From Saprolegnia diclina VS20 (lineage: Eukaryota > Oomycota > Saprolegniomycetes > Saprolegniales > Saprolegniaceae): a DNA stretch of 43,707 nucleotides. The notes below the pieces were generated by a model. It was not told the origin of the DNA. It ran no database searches and saw nothing but the letters and a program-made list of their open reading frames with translations. Below are positions 11,483 to 23,259 of the stretch, piece after piece. Position 1 is the first letter of the stretch. Every line of letters begins with the position of its first letter. Where the stretch lies: contig NW_008246070.1 of the NCBI RefSeq assembly GCF_000281045.1, forward strand, positions 335,272 to 378,978. The letters are read 5' to 3'. Both the position numbers and the translations under genes were made by a program.

Positions 11483-12450
11483 TTAGCTGGCCGCGACGAT
11501 CGATGGGCGCAGGAGCAAGCCATGGACGTCGGCCAGCACAACCCGCTTGTTCGGAACATCGCCCGTCGTATAGGCACACGAGGCGAGCGTGGTCAGCAGC
11601 GCCATGCTCTCTGCGAATTCGCGGGACGCCCAGTGGCAGGCAGCGCGATGCAACGTGTTCTGCCACTCGTCGTCAATGCGATCCTATCGCATAGATGCAT
11701 CGTTAGCTCACTGCGATCAAGGCGTGCACATGAACGTACAATCGTGCTGTACACGCGCAGTGCATTGGCGAAGTCGCCTTGGAGGTGGTGCACTTCGGCG
11801 AGCAGGATCTGCAGGCCGTCGACGAACGCAATACTAAAGTCATTCGCCTACCTGGTTCTCGCGCACCTCGGTATTGTCGTGGACGATCGCGAGCTCGAGG
11901 TAGTTGACGACAGCTTCAAGCGTCGCAGCAGATGGAGCACCATCCTGCAAGAGCGTGTGGGCGAGATGCGTGTAAGCCCGGCCGTACGTCGGGTCCTCGA
12001 CCACCGCGCATCGAAACTGCTCGCTACACAAATGTGCCACCGTCCGTGCTTCACCCTCTGTGATGCTGGCAAGTACCATGCGTTGGTGCGCCGCGCTAGA
12101 GCCATGTACGTCAAGCCCAGGTTGAAGTGCACGTGCGCCTTGTTCTCGCACGCGTCCTGCGCCAAGAGTCGCTGCTCGAGCTCCAAGCTCACTTGAAGGA
12201 CGTCGTGTAATTCGTCGGTCGAGACTTCGTTCGGGTTGCCTCGCCGCACATTTGACACGTCGAGAGGCGGGATCGCAGCTTTGGCCTCACCAGATTTGAA
12301 ACCAAAGGCCGACGACCAGAACGACGAGCCATCGTCTTCCGGAAGCACAACTTCTGGCGGCGGGACCTCAGGCTCTGCGGGGACGTCCGTTGGCGCAGGC
12401 GCTTCGACCTTGACCTTCTTCTTGCGGCGCCAACTGAATCGATTGCCCAT
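11483..12450 (-). CDS. TPR-like protein with N-myristoylation-type start
   Basis: Model: complement(join(11483..11683, 11740..11808, 11852..12023, 12077..12450)), 271 aa. It begins MGNRFSWRRKKKVKV: Gly2 and Ser6 followed by a basic stretch fit an N-myristoylation plus membrane-binding signal. Residues about 85-210 form helical repeats of TPR type (LEQRLLAQDACENKAHVHFN, FRCAVVEDPTYGRAYTHLA, VHHLQGDFANALRVYSTI). The 43-bp intron at 11809-11851 contains a decoy TAG; using CAG at its 3' end keeps the frame. No specific family was recognised. An in-frame upstream extension to 12735 exists but has no similarity to anything, so I start at 12450. It diverges from CAF-1 p60. Confidence 0.7.
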
Positions 12451-13212
12451 TTTGGCGCCGTTTAGATCCTGACTAAATGCACGCAGCGGTACGTTAACCG
12501 AGTCATTTTCAAATGCAGCCGATAGATTCGATGGCCATTTCTTCCGCAGCACATGAATGAAATCATGAGCAAATACCACATTGACCGAGCGAGACGCAAA
12601 GGAAGCGAGGCCCAACTGCTTGCCATGTGCATCGTCCGGGACTCGAGTTGCGTGCGCATAGCCAAACCGTTTCACGCCTTGTCGACACGTCCGGATACTA
12701 CAAGAGTATCCGGTCGGCCGAAGCGTCGGTGCCAAAGGCGCACCCGACCGAGAAGCCTCTTCAGGACGGGTACTTTAGGCGACAGCCAGGGCGACAGCAA
12801 TGCTGTCGTACCCACACCAAGCAATATGCGTTAAGAGCTATGCGTCCGATCCGCCACTAAGAGACAAAGACTAAGAGACTAAGAAATATGAGTACAATAT
12901 AGCAACGCGGCTGAGAACAAGCTGCTTGACCTCACTGTACACCGAGCTCGTACTCTTCCTTCAAAATAAAGCCCATGCTTACGACGCGGTCTATTTGCAT
13001 ATACGATATAGCTCGTTGCCAATGTCGTCGTCTCCTCGGAGCTCAGAGCGAGGTGCGTTGACGCGGAAGATCGCTTGTGTGTCGGTGCGTAAATGCCGAT
13101 TCCGGTGCGCTTCTTGTCGCTGCTCGTCGGATAGAGTTTCCCTCCATTTTCAGCGGCCAATCATTGCCGATCGAGCCAACAGCCCGCTGGGGACGGACGA
13201 GGTCACGCCGAG
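12451..13212. promoter_or_regulatory. Divergent promoter between TPR gene and CAF-1 p60
   Basis: No gene is supported here. A perfect inverted repeat CCGGATAC/GTATCCGG with a 7-bp spacer (12691-12698 and 12706-12713) contains the 8-mer TATCCGGA on the minus strand (12690-12697). CCAAT boxes lie at 13019-13023 and 13157-13161, the second (GGCCAATCATT) 52 bp upstream of the p60 ATG. A purine-rich run of ACTAAGAGA-like repeats occupies about 12857-12885. Confidence 0.5.
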
Positions 13213-15104
13213 ATGAAGGTGGACACCCCCGAGATCCGATGGCACTGCGGCCCGACGGGGCTCAACGAGGCCGTGCTCACGATCGACTTCTTGCGCAAGG
13301 CGGCCACGCTGACGCCGGCGACGTCGCCCGATGCGCTCCCGACCACAGCTCTCGGTGACGCGCCGACGATCGTGGCCGAGAACGTGTCGAGCGTCGTCTT
13401 CCCAGCGGTGTTCCAGTCGCAGGTCTTTGCAACGGGCGGCGCGGACAAAGAAATCAAGCTCTGGGTCTTCAACGCGCAGCACCTTACGTACGTCCACGGC
13501 CTCTCGGGCCACGACCGCAGCGTCAACTGCGTTCGCTTCTCGCCCAACGGCGAGTTCCTCGCGTCGGCCAGCGACGACTCTACGATTGTGCTCTGGATGC
13601 GGCCGAAACATGTGGACGCTGCGTCGTGGAGTTGGCAGACCATCTCGAGCAATAGCGACGTGACGCGTGTCCTCCTCGCGTGCGGCCACAAGGGCGACAT
13701 CACCGACCTCTCGTGGTCGCCCGACTCGCAGTACTTGTCGTCGGTTTCCATTGACAATACGTGCGCAATCTGGCACGTTGCAAGCGGCAACCTCGTCGAG
13801 AAGCGCAAGGACCACACGCAGTACGTGCAAGGCGTCGCATGGGACCCACTCAGCGAGTTCCTCATCACAGAAGGCAACGACCGGTCGTGTCGCGTCTACG
13901 CATTGAGCGGGTACGGCGTCGAGGCCAAGAAGAAGAAGAAGGTCCAGATGCTCCATACGCTCCGCGCGCGCGAGCTCGAGGCCGAAGCGATCGAAGGCGA
14001 GAAGACGCCGAAACATGCCATGTTTCACGACGACACCTTCCCGGCCTTCTCGCGCCGGCTCACGTGGACCCCGGATGGGAGCTACTGCTTGGTGCCCACA
14101 GGTAAACTATCTTCTGCCTTCTAAATGGAGGCTCATTCACGCATCGCAGGTCTCTTCAAGCCGACGTCGACGACGGTCGATGCGACCCACACGGTGTACG
14201 CGTACGCCCGCGGCAACCTGCTGCAGCCTGCGTTCCATCTGCCGGGCCACGCCAAGGGCGCGCTTAGCGTCCGTTGCAGTCCGATCCTGTATGCGCTGAC
14301 GACGAGTGTCACTGAGAACCTCTTCCGTCTCCCGTACCGCTTTGTGTTTGCCGTCGCGACGCTCGACGCCGTCGCTATTTATGACTCCCAAGTACGTGCT
14401 TCCTGCACCTTGAAGCGCGGTTGCTCACGAGATTGCATTAGCTCCTGCACCCGATCGCGGTCATTGACCGGCTGCACTACGCCGACCTCACCGACATGAG
14501 CTGGTCGCAGAACGGTCAAATGCTCTGCCTCTCGTCGCTCGACGGGTACATTTCGTTCATTACATTTGACGACGCGGAGCTCGGGCAAAAGCTGCCAGCA
14601 ACCGAGTTAGCCCAGCTGCTCCACGATCGGCAGGCGCTCATGCATACGCAGCAGCCGACGCCGGCCAAGAAGCGCGGCCCCAAAGCGGCCACCGAAGCCG
14701 ACAAGAGCCCTGCGACGGGCAAGAAGCGCAAGCCTCAAGAGGCGGAGAAGAGCCCGAGTGGTGTCGGGAAGAAGCGCGCCGCCAAGCCCGCCGAGACAGA
14801 CAAGACGGGCGGCGCCAAGAGCCCGCTTCTCGGGCCCAAGAAGCCTGTCAACTCTATTCTGCAGTTTACCAAGGTGGTTGCGCCCGACTCGGGGTTCCAG
14901 CAGCCGGCGCTCGGGCCCCTCATGGACTTGGTATCGACCGCCGACCCCGGCGCGCCAGTGCCTGCTGCGACGCACAACGTGCAAGTGCGAAAGAAGCGCA
15001 AGATCACGCCGGTCCTCGTGACAGCTCCTGCGACACGAAGCGAGGAGCCCGTGGACTTGACGGGCTCGGACGGCGAGCGTACACATAGCGAGAGTACGGC
15101 GTAG
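13213..15104 (+). CDS. CHAF1B: Chromatin assembly factor 1 subunit p60 (CHAF1B / CAC2)
   Basis: Model: join(13213..14101, 14150..14391, 14442..15104), 597 aa. It starts at MKVDTPEIRWH, the conserved p60 N-terminus, and carries WD40 repeats (FATGGADKEIKLW, NCVRFSPNGEFLASASDDST, ISWSPDSQYLSSVSID-type) through about residue 400, including RRLTWTPDGSYCLVPTG. The tail is Lys/Pro rich. Near residues 560-569, KKRKITPVLV resembles the B-domain that binds ASF1 in p60 and HIRA, and about 581-588, PVDLTGSD looks like a SUMO-interacting motif. CAF-1 deposits H3-H4 on newly replicated DNA with PCNA. Introns are 48 and 50 bp. The stop is 47 bp from the convergent membrane-protein stop. Confidence 0.93.
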
Positions 15105-15151
15105 GAGTCCATCACATGCATGCAACTATCGTCGTCGATTGTGTTACGCAC

Positions 15152-15589
15152 CTAATATGCACCCTTCATGCTCGGGAGCTCGAATGCTTTCGCCGTCTTG
15201 AACGCGAGGAAGTACCCGTACGCAGCGCCGAGGCCGGCGAGGACGAAAATGTTGATCCAGTTGAGGAGCGAGTGGCTCTCGGGCGACGCGACTTGGGCGC
15301 GGAACATGGCGAGCGACTGGAGCGAGAAGCACATGCAGTAGGCTTGGCAGAACGTCTTGCGGATGAGCGCGTCGCCGACGAGGCGCGTCTTCCAGACGAG
15401 CCAGCCCTGGGCCAGCGTCAATGCTCCGTAGAGCCGCACCATCTCGTGCACAAGGTGGCCATACTGCGGCGTCTGGAGCGCAGCCATCGCGAGCGAGTGC
15501 GGCAGCAGCAAGCATGCGCTGCCAATGACGATCGAGATGCTCGCATGCACGACGAAGAGCAGGTCGAGTTGCCGGCGCGCTTCCTGCAT
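15152..15589 (-). CDS. Small multi-pass membrane protein, unrecognised
   Basis: A single-exon frame of 145 aa. Four hydrophobic segments are visible (about residues 8-33, 45-65, 78-98, 108-130), the first starting LLFVVHASISIVIGSACLLL. The rest is short loops with MVRLYGALTLAQGW between segments 1 and 2. There is no cleavable signal peptide beyond the first segment and no known motif. The ATG at 15589 lies only 82 bp from the p24 ATG at 15672, so the two probably share a bidirectional promoter; a role in membrane traffic would be guesswork. Confidence 0.75.
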   Translation of the reverse strand: MQEARRQLDLLFVVHASISIVIGSACLLLPHSLAMAALQTPQYGHLVHEMVRLYGALTLAQGWLVWKTRLVGDALIRKTFCQAYCMCFSLQSLAMFRAQVASPESHSLLNWINIFVLAGLGAAYGYFLAFKTAKAFELPSMKGAY

Positions 15590-15671
15590 CGTGGAATTTG
15601 TAAATTAATATGGAGGGATTCCGGCCCTACAAACTTCAAGTGTCGAGCCAGCGTTTCCGGCCACAGACCAG

Positions 15672-16408
15672 ATGATGACGACGCTGATGACCCGCTCCGT
15701 GGGCGTCCTGCTCGCGATCACCGTTGCCGCGACCGCCATGCGCACGAGCATCCCGTCCGGCGACCCCGAGTGCTTCCTCCTCGAGGCGCAGAAGTTCAAG
15801 GAGGGCATCTCGCTCAACTACGACGTCATCGCTGGCATTGGCGAGGAGCTCGAGACGACGCTGCTGAGCCCGTCGGGCATCCGCCTCTTCCACGAGGTTG
15901 GGCCCAAGGGCCGCTTCGTCACGCCCGTGCCCGAAGACGGTCTCTTCCAGGCCTGCTTTGGCCACAAGAGCTCAGTGCCCCTCGTCGTCGGCTTCTCGTT
16001 CCACGCCGACGATCCGGCCCACGACGTCGTCTCGAACGCCGACGCGACCAAGATCGGTGCGACTGCGATGCAACGCGCTGCCTCGAGATGATGATGATGA
16101 CGATGGGCTCTTGTAGAGCAAGCCCGCGCCGTCGAAGACATGGTGTACGAGCTCAACACGCACCTCGACACGGTCAAAGATACGCAGTCGTACCTCAAGG
16201 CCAAGAACCTCCTTCACCAGCAAGGTACACGTGCATATCTTCCTACGTGCAGGAATATCCTGATGATGCATCATCGCCTTTAGTCGTCGACAGCACCAAC
16301 AACCGCGTCCTGTGGTGGTCGTGTATCGAGGCCATCATCCTCATGTGCTTGGCCTTCTGGCAGATGAGCTACCTGCGCCGGACGTTCGAGGTCCGACGCG
16401 TGCTTTAA
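15672..16408 (+). CDS. p24 / emp24 family cargo receptor
   Basis: Model: join(15672..16056, 16117..16224, 16284..16408), 205 aa, the usual p24 length. It has a signal peptide (about 1-22), a GOLD domain with the conserved cysteines in ECFLLEAQKF and QACFGHKSS, a coiled coil (VYELNTHLDTVKDTQSYLK), a transmembrane segment (CIEAIILMCLAFWQMSYL) and a short cytosolic tail ending FEVRRVL. p24 proteins cycle between ER and Golgi as COPI/COPII cargo receptors. The tail has TFEVRR where many relatives have FFEVRR, and no C-terminal KKxx. Introns are 60 and 59 bp. A second ATG immediately follows the first. Confidence 0.93.
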
Positions 16409-16446
16409 CATGTACAGCCTTCGCCTTGTTATCGTTGTCGTTTTGC

Positions 16447-16514
16447 CATGCCATCGTCATCTTCCTCGACTTCCATGCCATCGTCATCTTCCTCCACTTC
16501 CATGCCATCGTCAT
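16447..16514. repeat. 27-bp minisatellite, 2.5 copies
   Basis: Units start at 16447, 16474 and 16501, each beginning CATGCCATCGTCATC; the first two differ by one base and the third is cut short. It lies 3' of the p24 stop and before the AT-rich leader of the RME-8-like gene, so it is probably in the p24 3' UTR. Confidence 0.85.
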
Positions 16515-16641
16515 GTCCATGAGGCCTGGGTACATTTGCCTCTTTGTTCGGCAATATAATATTTCGATGGATCGCAGTGTTTTATTACAATTGCTTTATT
16601 GCATCTTTGTATTTGTATGCCCATGAACGAATATGTAAAAA

Positions 16642-19600
16642 ATGTCGTGGGGTTGTTGGGTTGTTGCCAAAACCCACTTGTTCCAAAACTGCTTGATGCA
16701 AGTGTTCCGGTCCTTCCTCGGCGCGGCCGGGTCCGCGGACCAGCGCAATGCGATCAAGGACGTCATCGCCATGGGCGACGCCGGGAAGAAGCGCTCCAAG
16801 GACGACGTGCTCCAAGCGCTGCATGCATTCTGCGACGTCTTCCCGCTCGAGGTCCGCGCCATGCACACCACGAGGACGGAGGATGCCACGATGACATGAC
16901 ATGTAGGCCGACCGGAAGAGCATGGACATGGACGAAGGCTACGACGTCAAGGACCGCAAGCTCTATGACGCAGTGTACCGCTTGCTCAAGGCGCATGTCG
17001 ACACAAGCGCCAGTGGCGGTGACGAGTCGGACGTCGTCTTGGTCCTCCTGGACACGCTCAAGCGCATCCTCCAGTGGCGCGACCTACACAAGCTCGTGCC
17101 CAAGTACTCGACCAAGCCGCTGCTCACGTGCATGGTATCTCCGCGCTTTGTCTACCACACATGGTTGAACATGCGACTAGATGTGGACGCCGGTGCTCGC
17201 GCTCTCGGTGCTCCAGGTCGTCACCATCATGATGCTGCGGCCAACGGGGCTCAAGTCGACGGAAATTGGTGACAAGATGGAGATGATGAACAAACGCACG
17301 TTTGCCGACGACCGCGGATACCCGGTTCTGTGCAGCCTCATCGCGCAACACAGCGTCGCGTCGGACGAAGCGTGCTCGAGCAGCATCCTCCAGCAAGCGC
17401 TCCAGCTCTTCCATATGACGCTCATCTCCAACAAGCAAACCACGGATCCCGTGACGCTCGAGCGGGTACTACAGATATATCTGCTCCCATCGCATCCTCA
17501 TGGTGCGTAGGCCGCCGAGTCGCTCTTGCAGGCGCGGGAGACGCTGCTTCGGCTGTCGCACCACGAAGACCCGATGATCCGGCACTTGAGCGTCGACTTG
17601 CTCTTTGAACTGTTCTTGCTCGCCGACCTCGACCAGGTCACGCTCATGCAGGACTCGGCGCGCGAGTCGGGCGCGCTCCTGTACATGCTCGCGACGGCCC
17701 TCGACGACGTACGTCCACCAGCGGTCGTATTCTCGGCCTCTACCTTGGCGTAGGTGCCATCGGCCGACGAGCTCCAGGTGTCGATTCGAGACAAGTCGAT
17801 CGCGCTCGTCGAGATGTTTTGCGCGGGAAACGCGCGGTCGAAGGCGGCCATGTACCGCATTCTGCCCGTCGAGCTCTTTGTGCCGATCGAGGACCGACCG
17901 GACCTCGTCTCCAAGTACTCGATCGCGACGCTCAAGAAGGCGACCAAGGTCACGCAGCGCAAGTCGATCCCCGTGGACTTTCCGTACATGAGTTTTCCGT
18001 TCCGACCCGAGTTTTCGGCGTCCGGGTCGATTGGGCCGCGTCCGCCGCTCGAGTTTCAGGTGCGCGCGGTTGAAAAGCAAGCTCGTCTGTATAAGATTGT
18101 AGCGATGGCTCCAGGACGCGCGCGCGCAGGGTGAAAAGTGGACCGAAGTGCTTCTCGCAACGCGACAAGAGCACGAGCGGCCGACGTTAGTGTGGCGTGC
18201 ACCCATGCTTCGCGAACTCCAGAGCGCCCTTCGCAACGAAATCGCATCGTTCGAAGCCAAAGGGGCCGCGGCGCCTACCGTGCGCACGAGCAGCGGTCCC
18301 CACACTGTGCTCTGGGACCATGACCAGTTCCAGATCACGTATGCCTCGTTTGCGTCCGAGCTCATTGTGCACGGATACTTTATCGAGCATCTGATTCCCA
18401 AGCTTGCAGACCTCGCGGATCCCTACGAGGTGCATGCTCGTCTATGGGAAGTGACAATGGACGACTTTGTAGGTGGACGACTTGATGGTCCTCGCGTGGC
18501 ACCTCTCGGATCGGCTGAGTGTTGAAGAGAACGCGCACTGGCGGCACTGCTGTGTCAAGTGTCTTCGCCTCATGATGCGTCGGTACGCCATGACGTTCAA
18601 CGGCCAGCTGCCCGTTGCGGGGCTCCTCCAGCAGCTTGCAGTGGACGACGTCGACCCGACCTTTGCGTGCGAAGCCTTCTTGCTCTTCCACGTCGCCATC
18701 AGTACGTCCCGGACGCGCCCGACCGAGAGCCTCTCGCCCTTTTACGCGTCGATCCTGTCGGTCGTGCTGACCGTGCTGCAGCAGGCGCCGACGCGAATCG
18801 CTTGTCGCCCGTCGCGCCTCAGCATGGCGTCGACACTGAGTGAAGGCGGCGATGACGAGAGCTTTCACTTGCGTCTCACGTTTGACGCCGGCGAGACCCA
18901 TGAAGAAGCTAGCACCAAGGACAATGACATGGCGGCAGACGTCGATGCGATGGTGCGCGCCGGCGTCAACATCATTCTCGTGATCCTCCAGCGCGCCAAA
19001 GCGTTCGTGCCGCACGTTCTTCACGCGCGCATGTCGCTCGGTCGGCTTCTCACGTGTGGCTACCTGAGCCACAAGACACTGCACACGCTCATGTCTCTGC
19101 TTTCGCACATTTGCTCACACCTCGAGACGGACGACTCGGTCGTCTTCATGCGGTCGCTGCTCCCGCTGGTGTTCTTGGCAAGTGCCAACGTCCACAACAA
19201 GGGCATGTGTATCGCGGCGGCGAGCTTCCTCGCGGCCCACTACGCGCCAAGCGAGGTTCAGTCGCTATTGGAGTCGAGCGTGGGCTTTCGTGGCTGCGGT
19301 TTGCACTTGCTACTGCCAACGCCGATGGTGCTGGCCGCCGTCTTTAATCACGACACGATCCAATCTGCCGACGTCATTTGGGGCGCAGCGCTCCGCCACA
19401 AGCTCTTTGGGTCCCTTGCGAATACGCTCCATGTGTCGTTGCCGCTGACGGACGACGTGGACGAGGACAAGCAGACCGTGTCCGCTGACTTTGACGTGCC
19501 CGTGGGGCACCTCTTTTTACGGTCGTTTGTCGAGTGCCACGGCAGCTTTCGTGCCGAGTGGAGCCGAGAGATGCACGAAGAGACGCTGCAGGCGCTCACA

Positions 19601-21360
19601 CGGCACGTCGTGCTGTCGCGGACGCGGTCGTTGTACGGCATCAACCTTGCTGGCGACGACGGGCCGGACCCGATGGCGCTCCAAGTGCTCGCGCTAAAGG
19701 CCCTCGCACTTCTTTTGCCAGCGTCCCCGCACGATATTTCGCTCGACGATGCGCTGTTTGATGCGCTTTTGCATCCTCTGCGTCGGACGCTCTTGGGCGA
19801 AGTCGACCAGGTAACCATCAAATATCGACTCGGAGTATGACACGGCAACGTTTGTGTAGGAGCGGACGGCTGTGGGTCTGCGCATTTGCCGACTCCTTGT
19901 TGCCCCCGAGCTCGGCAACGTGAATGCCCGAGCGTGCTTTGGCACCTTGTGCTCGCCGCAGATGATGCAGCTACTTCGAGACGCGCTCGAGAAGACGTTG
20001 CACCCGCGCTTCCTCCAGTTTCTAAAGGAGCAGCCCAGCGACGAGGGCTCGGCCATGGCGCTATTGTGTGCGCTGCTGGACATGCTTGCTGCCATGGCAC
20101 AGTCGCCCGATGGCGTCGCTGCGTTGCAGAGCCACCCGCGCTGGATCACGAGCGTCATTGCGCACGCGTCAACGAGCCACATTCTGGCGCCCAACAGCGA
20201 AAAGGTAGCGCAAACTTGCGACGCATCGGCTCACGCATGACATTTGCTCTAGATTGCCAACGTGTGCCTTCGCTTTCTGCAAAAGCTGTGCGTGCGGCCG
20301 GCATTGCAGCAGGTCTTCATCGACGCGGGCGGCCTCATATCCATCAGCGACGTGTGCATCACTGTGGACCAGGCAGAGCCGCGCACGCACGACACGGTGG
20401 AGCTCGCCGCGTCGGTGCTCCAGGCGTGCCTGCCCGAACCAGGACAAACCACGACGCCCGCTCTCGCAGCCTTGACACAGCTCTACACGCCTGGCCTCGT
20501 GCAGGTGCCACTACGTGACAGGTGTCGACTAAGATCTGATGTTGCGGTTCTAGCTCTTGAGCAAGTCGACGCTCGACTTTCTCTGCAGTCTACAATGCCC
20601 TGAGCCTATTTATCAGCCCACGTTGGTCTGGACACTTGCGTACGCAATTGCTTGTTGAAGTCGTATCTCGAGCGTTCTCTGGCTCACTAGGATGCAAGAC
20701 CAGCTCCGGGATGCGCTGCGGAGCGAGCAAGCCAAGATGGCGCTCAATGCCAAGTCGGCGACAACGTGGCCGGTGTGGGATCCCGACAACTTTGTCGCGG
20801 CCGACTCGTTCCGGTACCTTTACGCCGAGGTCGCCAACGAGGTGCTCGTGGCGCACGTCTACTTGCGGGCGTTCGTCCAAAGCGACTCGGACCAGCTGCC
20901 AGACATGATTGACCTTCCGCAGTTCACCAAGGTTAGTTGCGTCTTCCGTTGGCTCGCCCTATTCTCATGAGCGTAGGCGCTGCTGTACGCCATGGAGAGC
21001 AGCGAAGCCGCGCTCCTCTCAATCAAAGCGGTTCGCCTCTCATCGTAACGAATAAGACCCGACTCATGGACGGCGTAGAGAGGGGGCAACCCGCAAAAGC
21101 AACAAGCGCTCCTCGAGCTCTTCCGGGGCGCCTTGCGCAAGATTGCTGTCGACCACAAGACGCTCCTCGATGTGCGTCTCCCGCCGTTCATTGAAGTCGA
21201 CGGGTTTAGCGACACGGAGAGCGTTGGCGATACGATCCAAAACCTCCAAGAGAGCCCAACCAACCACAGCCACTCGGTCACGTCGGACGACGACGAGAAA
21301 CCAGCAGCGTTCACGCTCGACCACCAAGACTCGGTCCCGATCGACGAGGGCGTCGTTTAG
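16642..21360 (+). CDS. RME-8 / DNAJC13 / GRV2-type endosomal protein lacking a J domain
   Basis: Model: join(16642..16851, 16907..17134, 17181..17465, 17511..17708, 17754..18059, 18103..18429, 18473..19810, 19860..20204, 20253..20504, 20554..20639, 20691..20931, 20977..21030, 21079..21360), 1383 aa; ATG 16696 (18 residues shorter) is an equally good start. The protein is ARM/HEAT-like helices with three repeats of the family's LIWN block: PTLVWRAPMLRELQSAL (W440), DVIWGAALRHKL (W821), PTLVWTLAMQDQLRDAL (W1189). Each is followed by the paired block (e.g. WDHDQFQITYASFASELIV). RME-8 coordinates clathrin and retromer on endosomes, with Hsc70 recruited through its J domain. Here no J domain (no HPD) and no GYF-like insert is found: the second block runs on directly toward DGPDP (about 914-918), which in DNAJC13 lies just after the J domain. 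The N-terminal several hundred residues are also absent. All 12 introns (43-55 bp) end in TAG. Confidence 0.82.
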
Positions 21361-21590
21361 CCCTAACCCGTCTCCTATCTTTATACATTATAGCTCCCGT
21401 GTACGACCGACCCCCCTACGCAACACATGGCGGTCCACGGTCGCACCTTCTTGGTCCTGTGCACAGATGGACCTCTCGCTACGGCAAGCGACATCTTCGG
21501 GACCTCCCTGCCGCCCAGGAAGAGTCGAGTATAAATGGAGGAAGACAAGACATTGCGTGAGAGCTTACGCGACTACATGTAAGGGAGAGA

Positions 21591-23031
21591 CTACCAAAAG
21601 CAACTCCAAAATGGCTTGGCCAGTGGCGCGACCGTCTCCATTTTGCTTGCTTCGGCCTTGACCGCGTCGCTGCGGACCTCGACGATGACCTTCGACTCGA
21701 TGCTTTCAAACACATCGCGCAGCACGGGCGTCATGGCCTCCCAGTGCGAGCGACAGGTGTTGAGGAGGCGACGGCACTCGGTGGCGCCAAGAACGTCCTT
21801 CACATTGGCCCAGAGGTACTGCTGCGTCGTTGCGGCCGCTTCCAGGTGCGCAGCGAGGTCTTCGGCGATGGCCGTCTTGGCCTTGATCTTGCTCCGCAGT
21901 CTCGCGCACGCCTCTGGGTCGCTAAACGGCGGGAATTCAAAGCAAATTTCGTCCAGTTTGCGCAGCTTGTCGGCTTTGTAGCCGTCGATCGCGTGCATCT
22001 TGGCGTCCACGTGCGCGTCAAAGCGCAGAAGGCTGGCGCAGAGGCGCGGCAGATCCACTTGGAGCTGCGCCCGTGTGGCGGCAACCGCGTCGGCGTACGT
22101 CGCCTCCATCTACGCACACTCGCAAGAGCAAACATGCGAACTGCACGTGTACCGTTGCCGCCGTTGCTGTCAACGACGCGTGGCGCAAGCAGCAGATTTC
22201 GTGCAGCACGGCGGCGACCACCTCGTAGCAGGCGACTTGGACCTCGATGCCATCGAGGATCGTCGTGGCGGCTGCCGTCGCAGCGCTGCCTGTGGCTATC
22301 GCAGCCATCGCGTCGACGGCCGCCACGTTTTCCTCATTATGGTACACGGCCAGGTCGACCTCGACCTTGGGGGATGCATGAAGCTCAGCGCGCTTGGCTT
22401 GCCAGAGCGATTCGAGAGCCGCTGCGAGCTCGACCTCCTTGACCTTGCTTGCGACAACCACGCGTAGCGCCGCGGCAGCCTCTGCGCGAAGCGCGCACAG
22501 CACACGGTCGGGTATCGCAACGGCGCTTGCGAGACGTTGGCGGACGATGGCCGCGTCGGCGACAAAGGCCGATCGCGCAGCGTCGTTGTCGCGCAGGTCG
22601 TGGACCGCGTGCTTGCACGCATTGTATCCCTTCTCCCAGTCGTGCGCCAAGGTCGCAAAGCTGCCACGCGGGCGCTTGCGCTCAAACATGGCGTCGCCCA
22701 CAGCCACGCACTCGTACTCGTCGTCCTCGTCATTGCGCTTGACAGCAGCAAACTCTGGCGTGAGCGCAAGACCCTCGCTAATGGTCGCAACGACGGCGCT
22801 GACGTCCAACGCGGGGTTGGCCGCTAGGTTGGCTGCAAAGCGCGGCAGCAGCTGCGTGAGAAGGTCCTTGACGGACGGCGCAAGCTCAAAGCCCAGCGCT
22901 TCGGTCGCGAGCGCAGCTTCGTGGCCTTGGAGGAAGGAGGCGATGGCGGTCGTCACCTGCGGAAGCGAGTCGGGTGACGTCAGGTCGACGACGTTGGAAG
23001 CGGCGTCGCTGGATGGGGTACGGCGTGCCAT
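21591..23031 (-). CDS. Coiled-coil protein, tandem paralogue without Tudor domain
   Basis: Model: complement(join(21591..22109, 22153..23031)), 465 aa. No named family. It is Ala-rich and helical, with an N-terminal NVVDLTSPDS that fits a SUMO-interacting motif, a basic patch FERKRPRG and an acidic KRNDEDDEYE. Its second exon aligns with the third exon of the next upstream gene: LPRLC/LPVLC, then 76-78 residues, ATTQQYLWANVKDV/ATQQRALWAMLKDL, then LRDVF/LRHVF. The intron before it sits at the same place and phase (0) in both genes. The C-terminus stops about where the paralogue goes on to its Tudor-like exon. It converges on the RME-8-like gene, 230 bp apart. Probably nuclear; function unknown. 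Confidence 0.75.
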
Positions 23032-23259
23032 GCGTACTGCTAGTTGCCAAGTGTGGCTTCGAGATCCGGCCGTTGCCTGCCTTCTAGAACTTAACGAGAT
23101 CGGAAGCACCTGCGACCCGACGCCAAGAAGCCCTCGCGATCCACGCCCTGTTTCTTCCCCTACAAGAGACGAAACCTTGGCGCCGCGTCCCACCTCGGTG
23201 CGCCCAGTGATGGAGGCACGTCGACGCCCTACGGCCATGCATGCATGCTGCATTGACAA

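Noticed and set aside
20691-21360. Separate gene starting at MQDQLRDALRSEQ
   Set aside because: A 51-bp intron joins PTLVWTLA to it and completes the third RME-8 LIWN repeat, so it is the end of the same gene.
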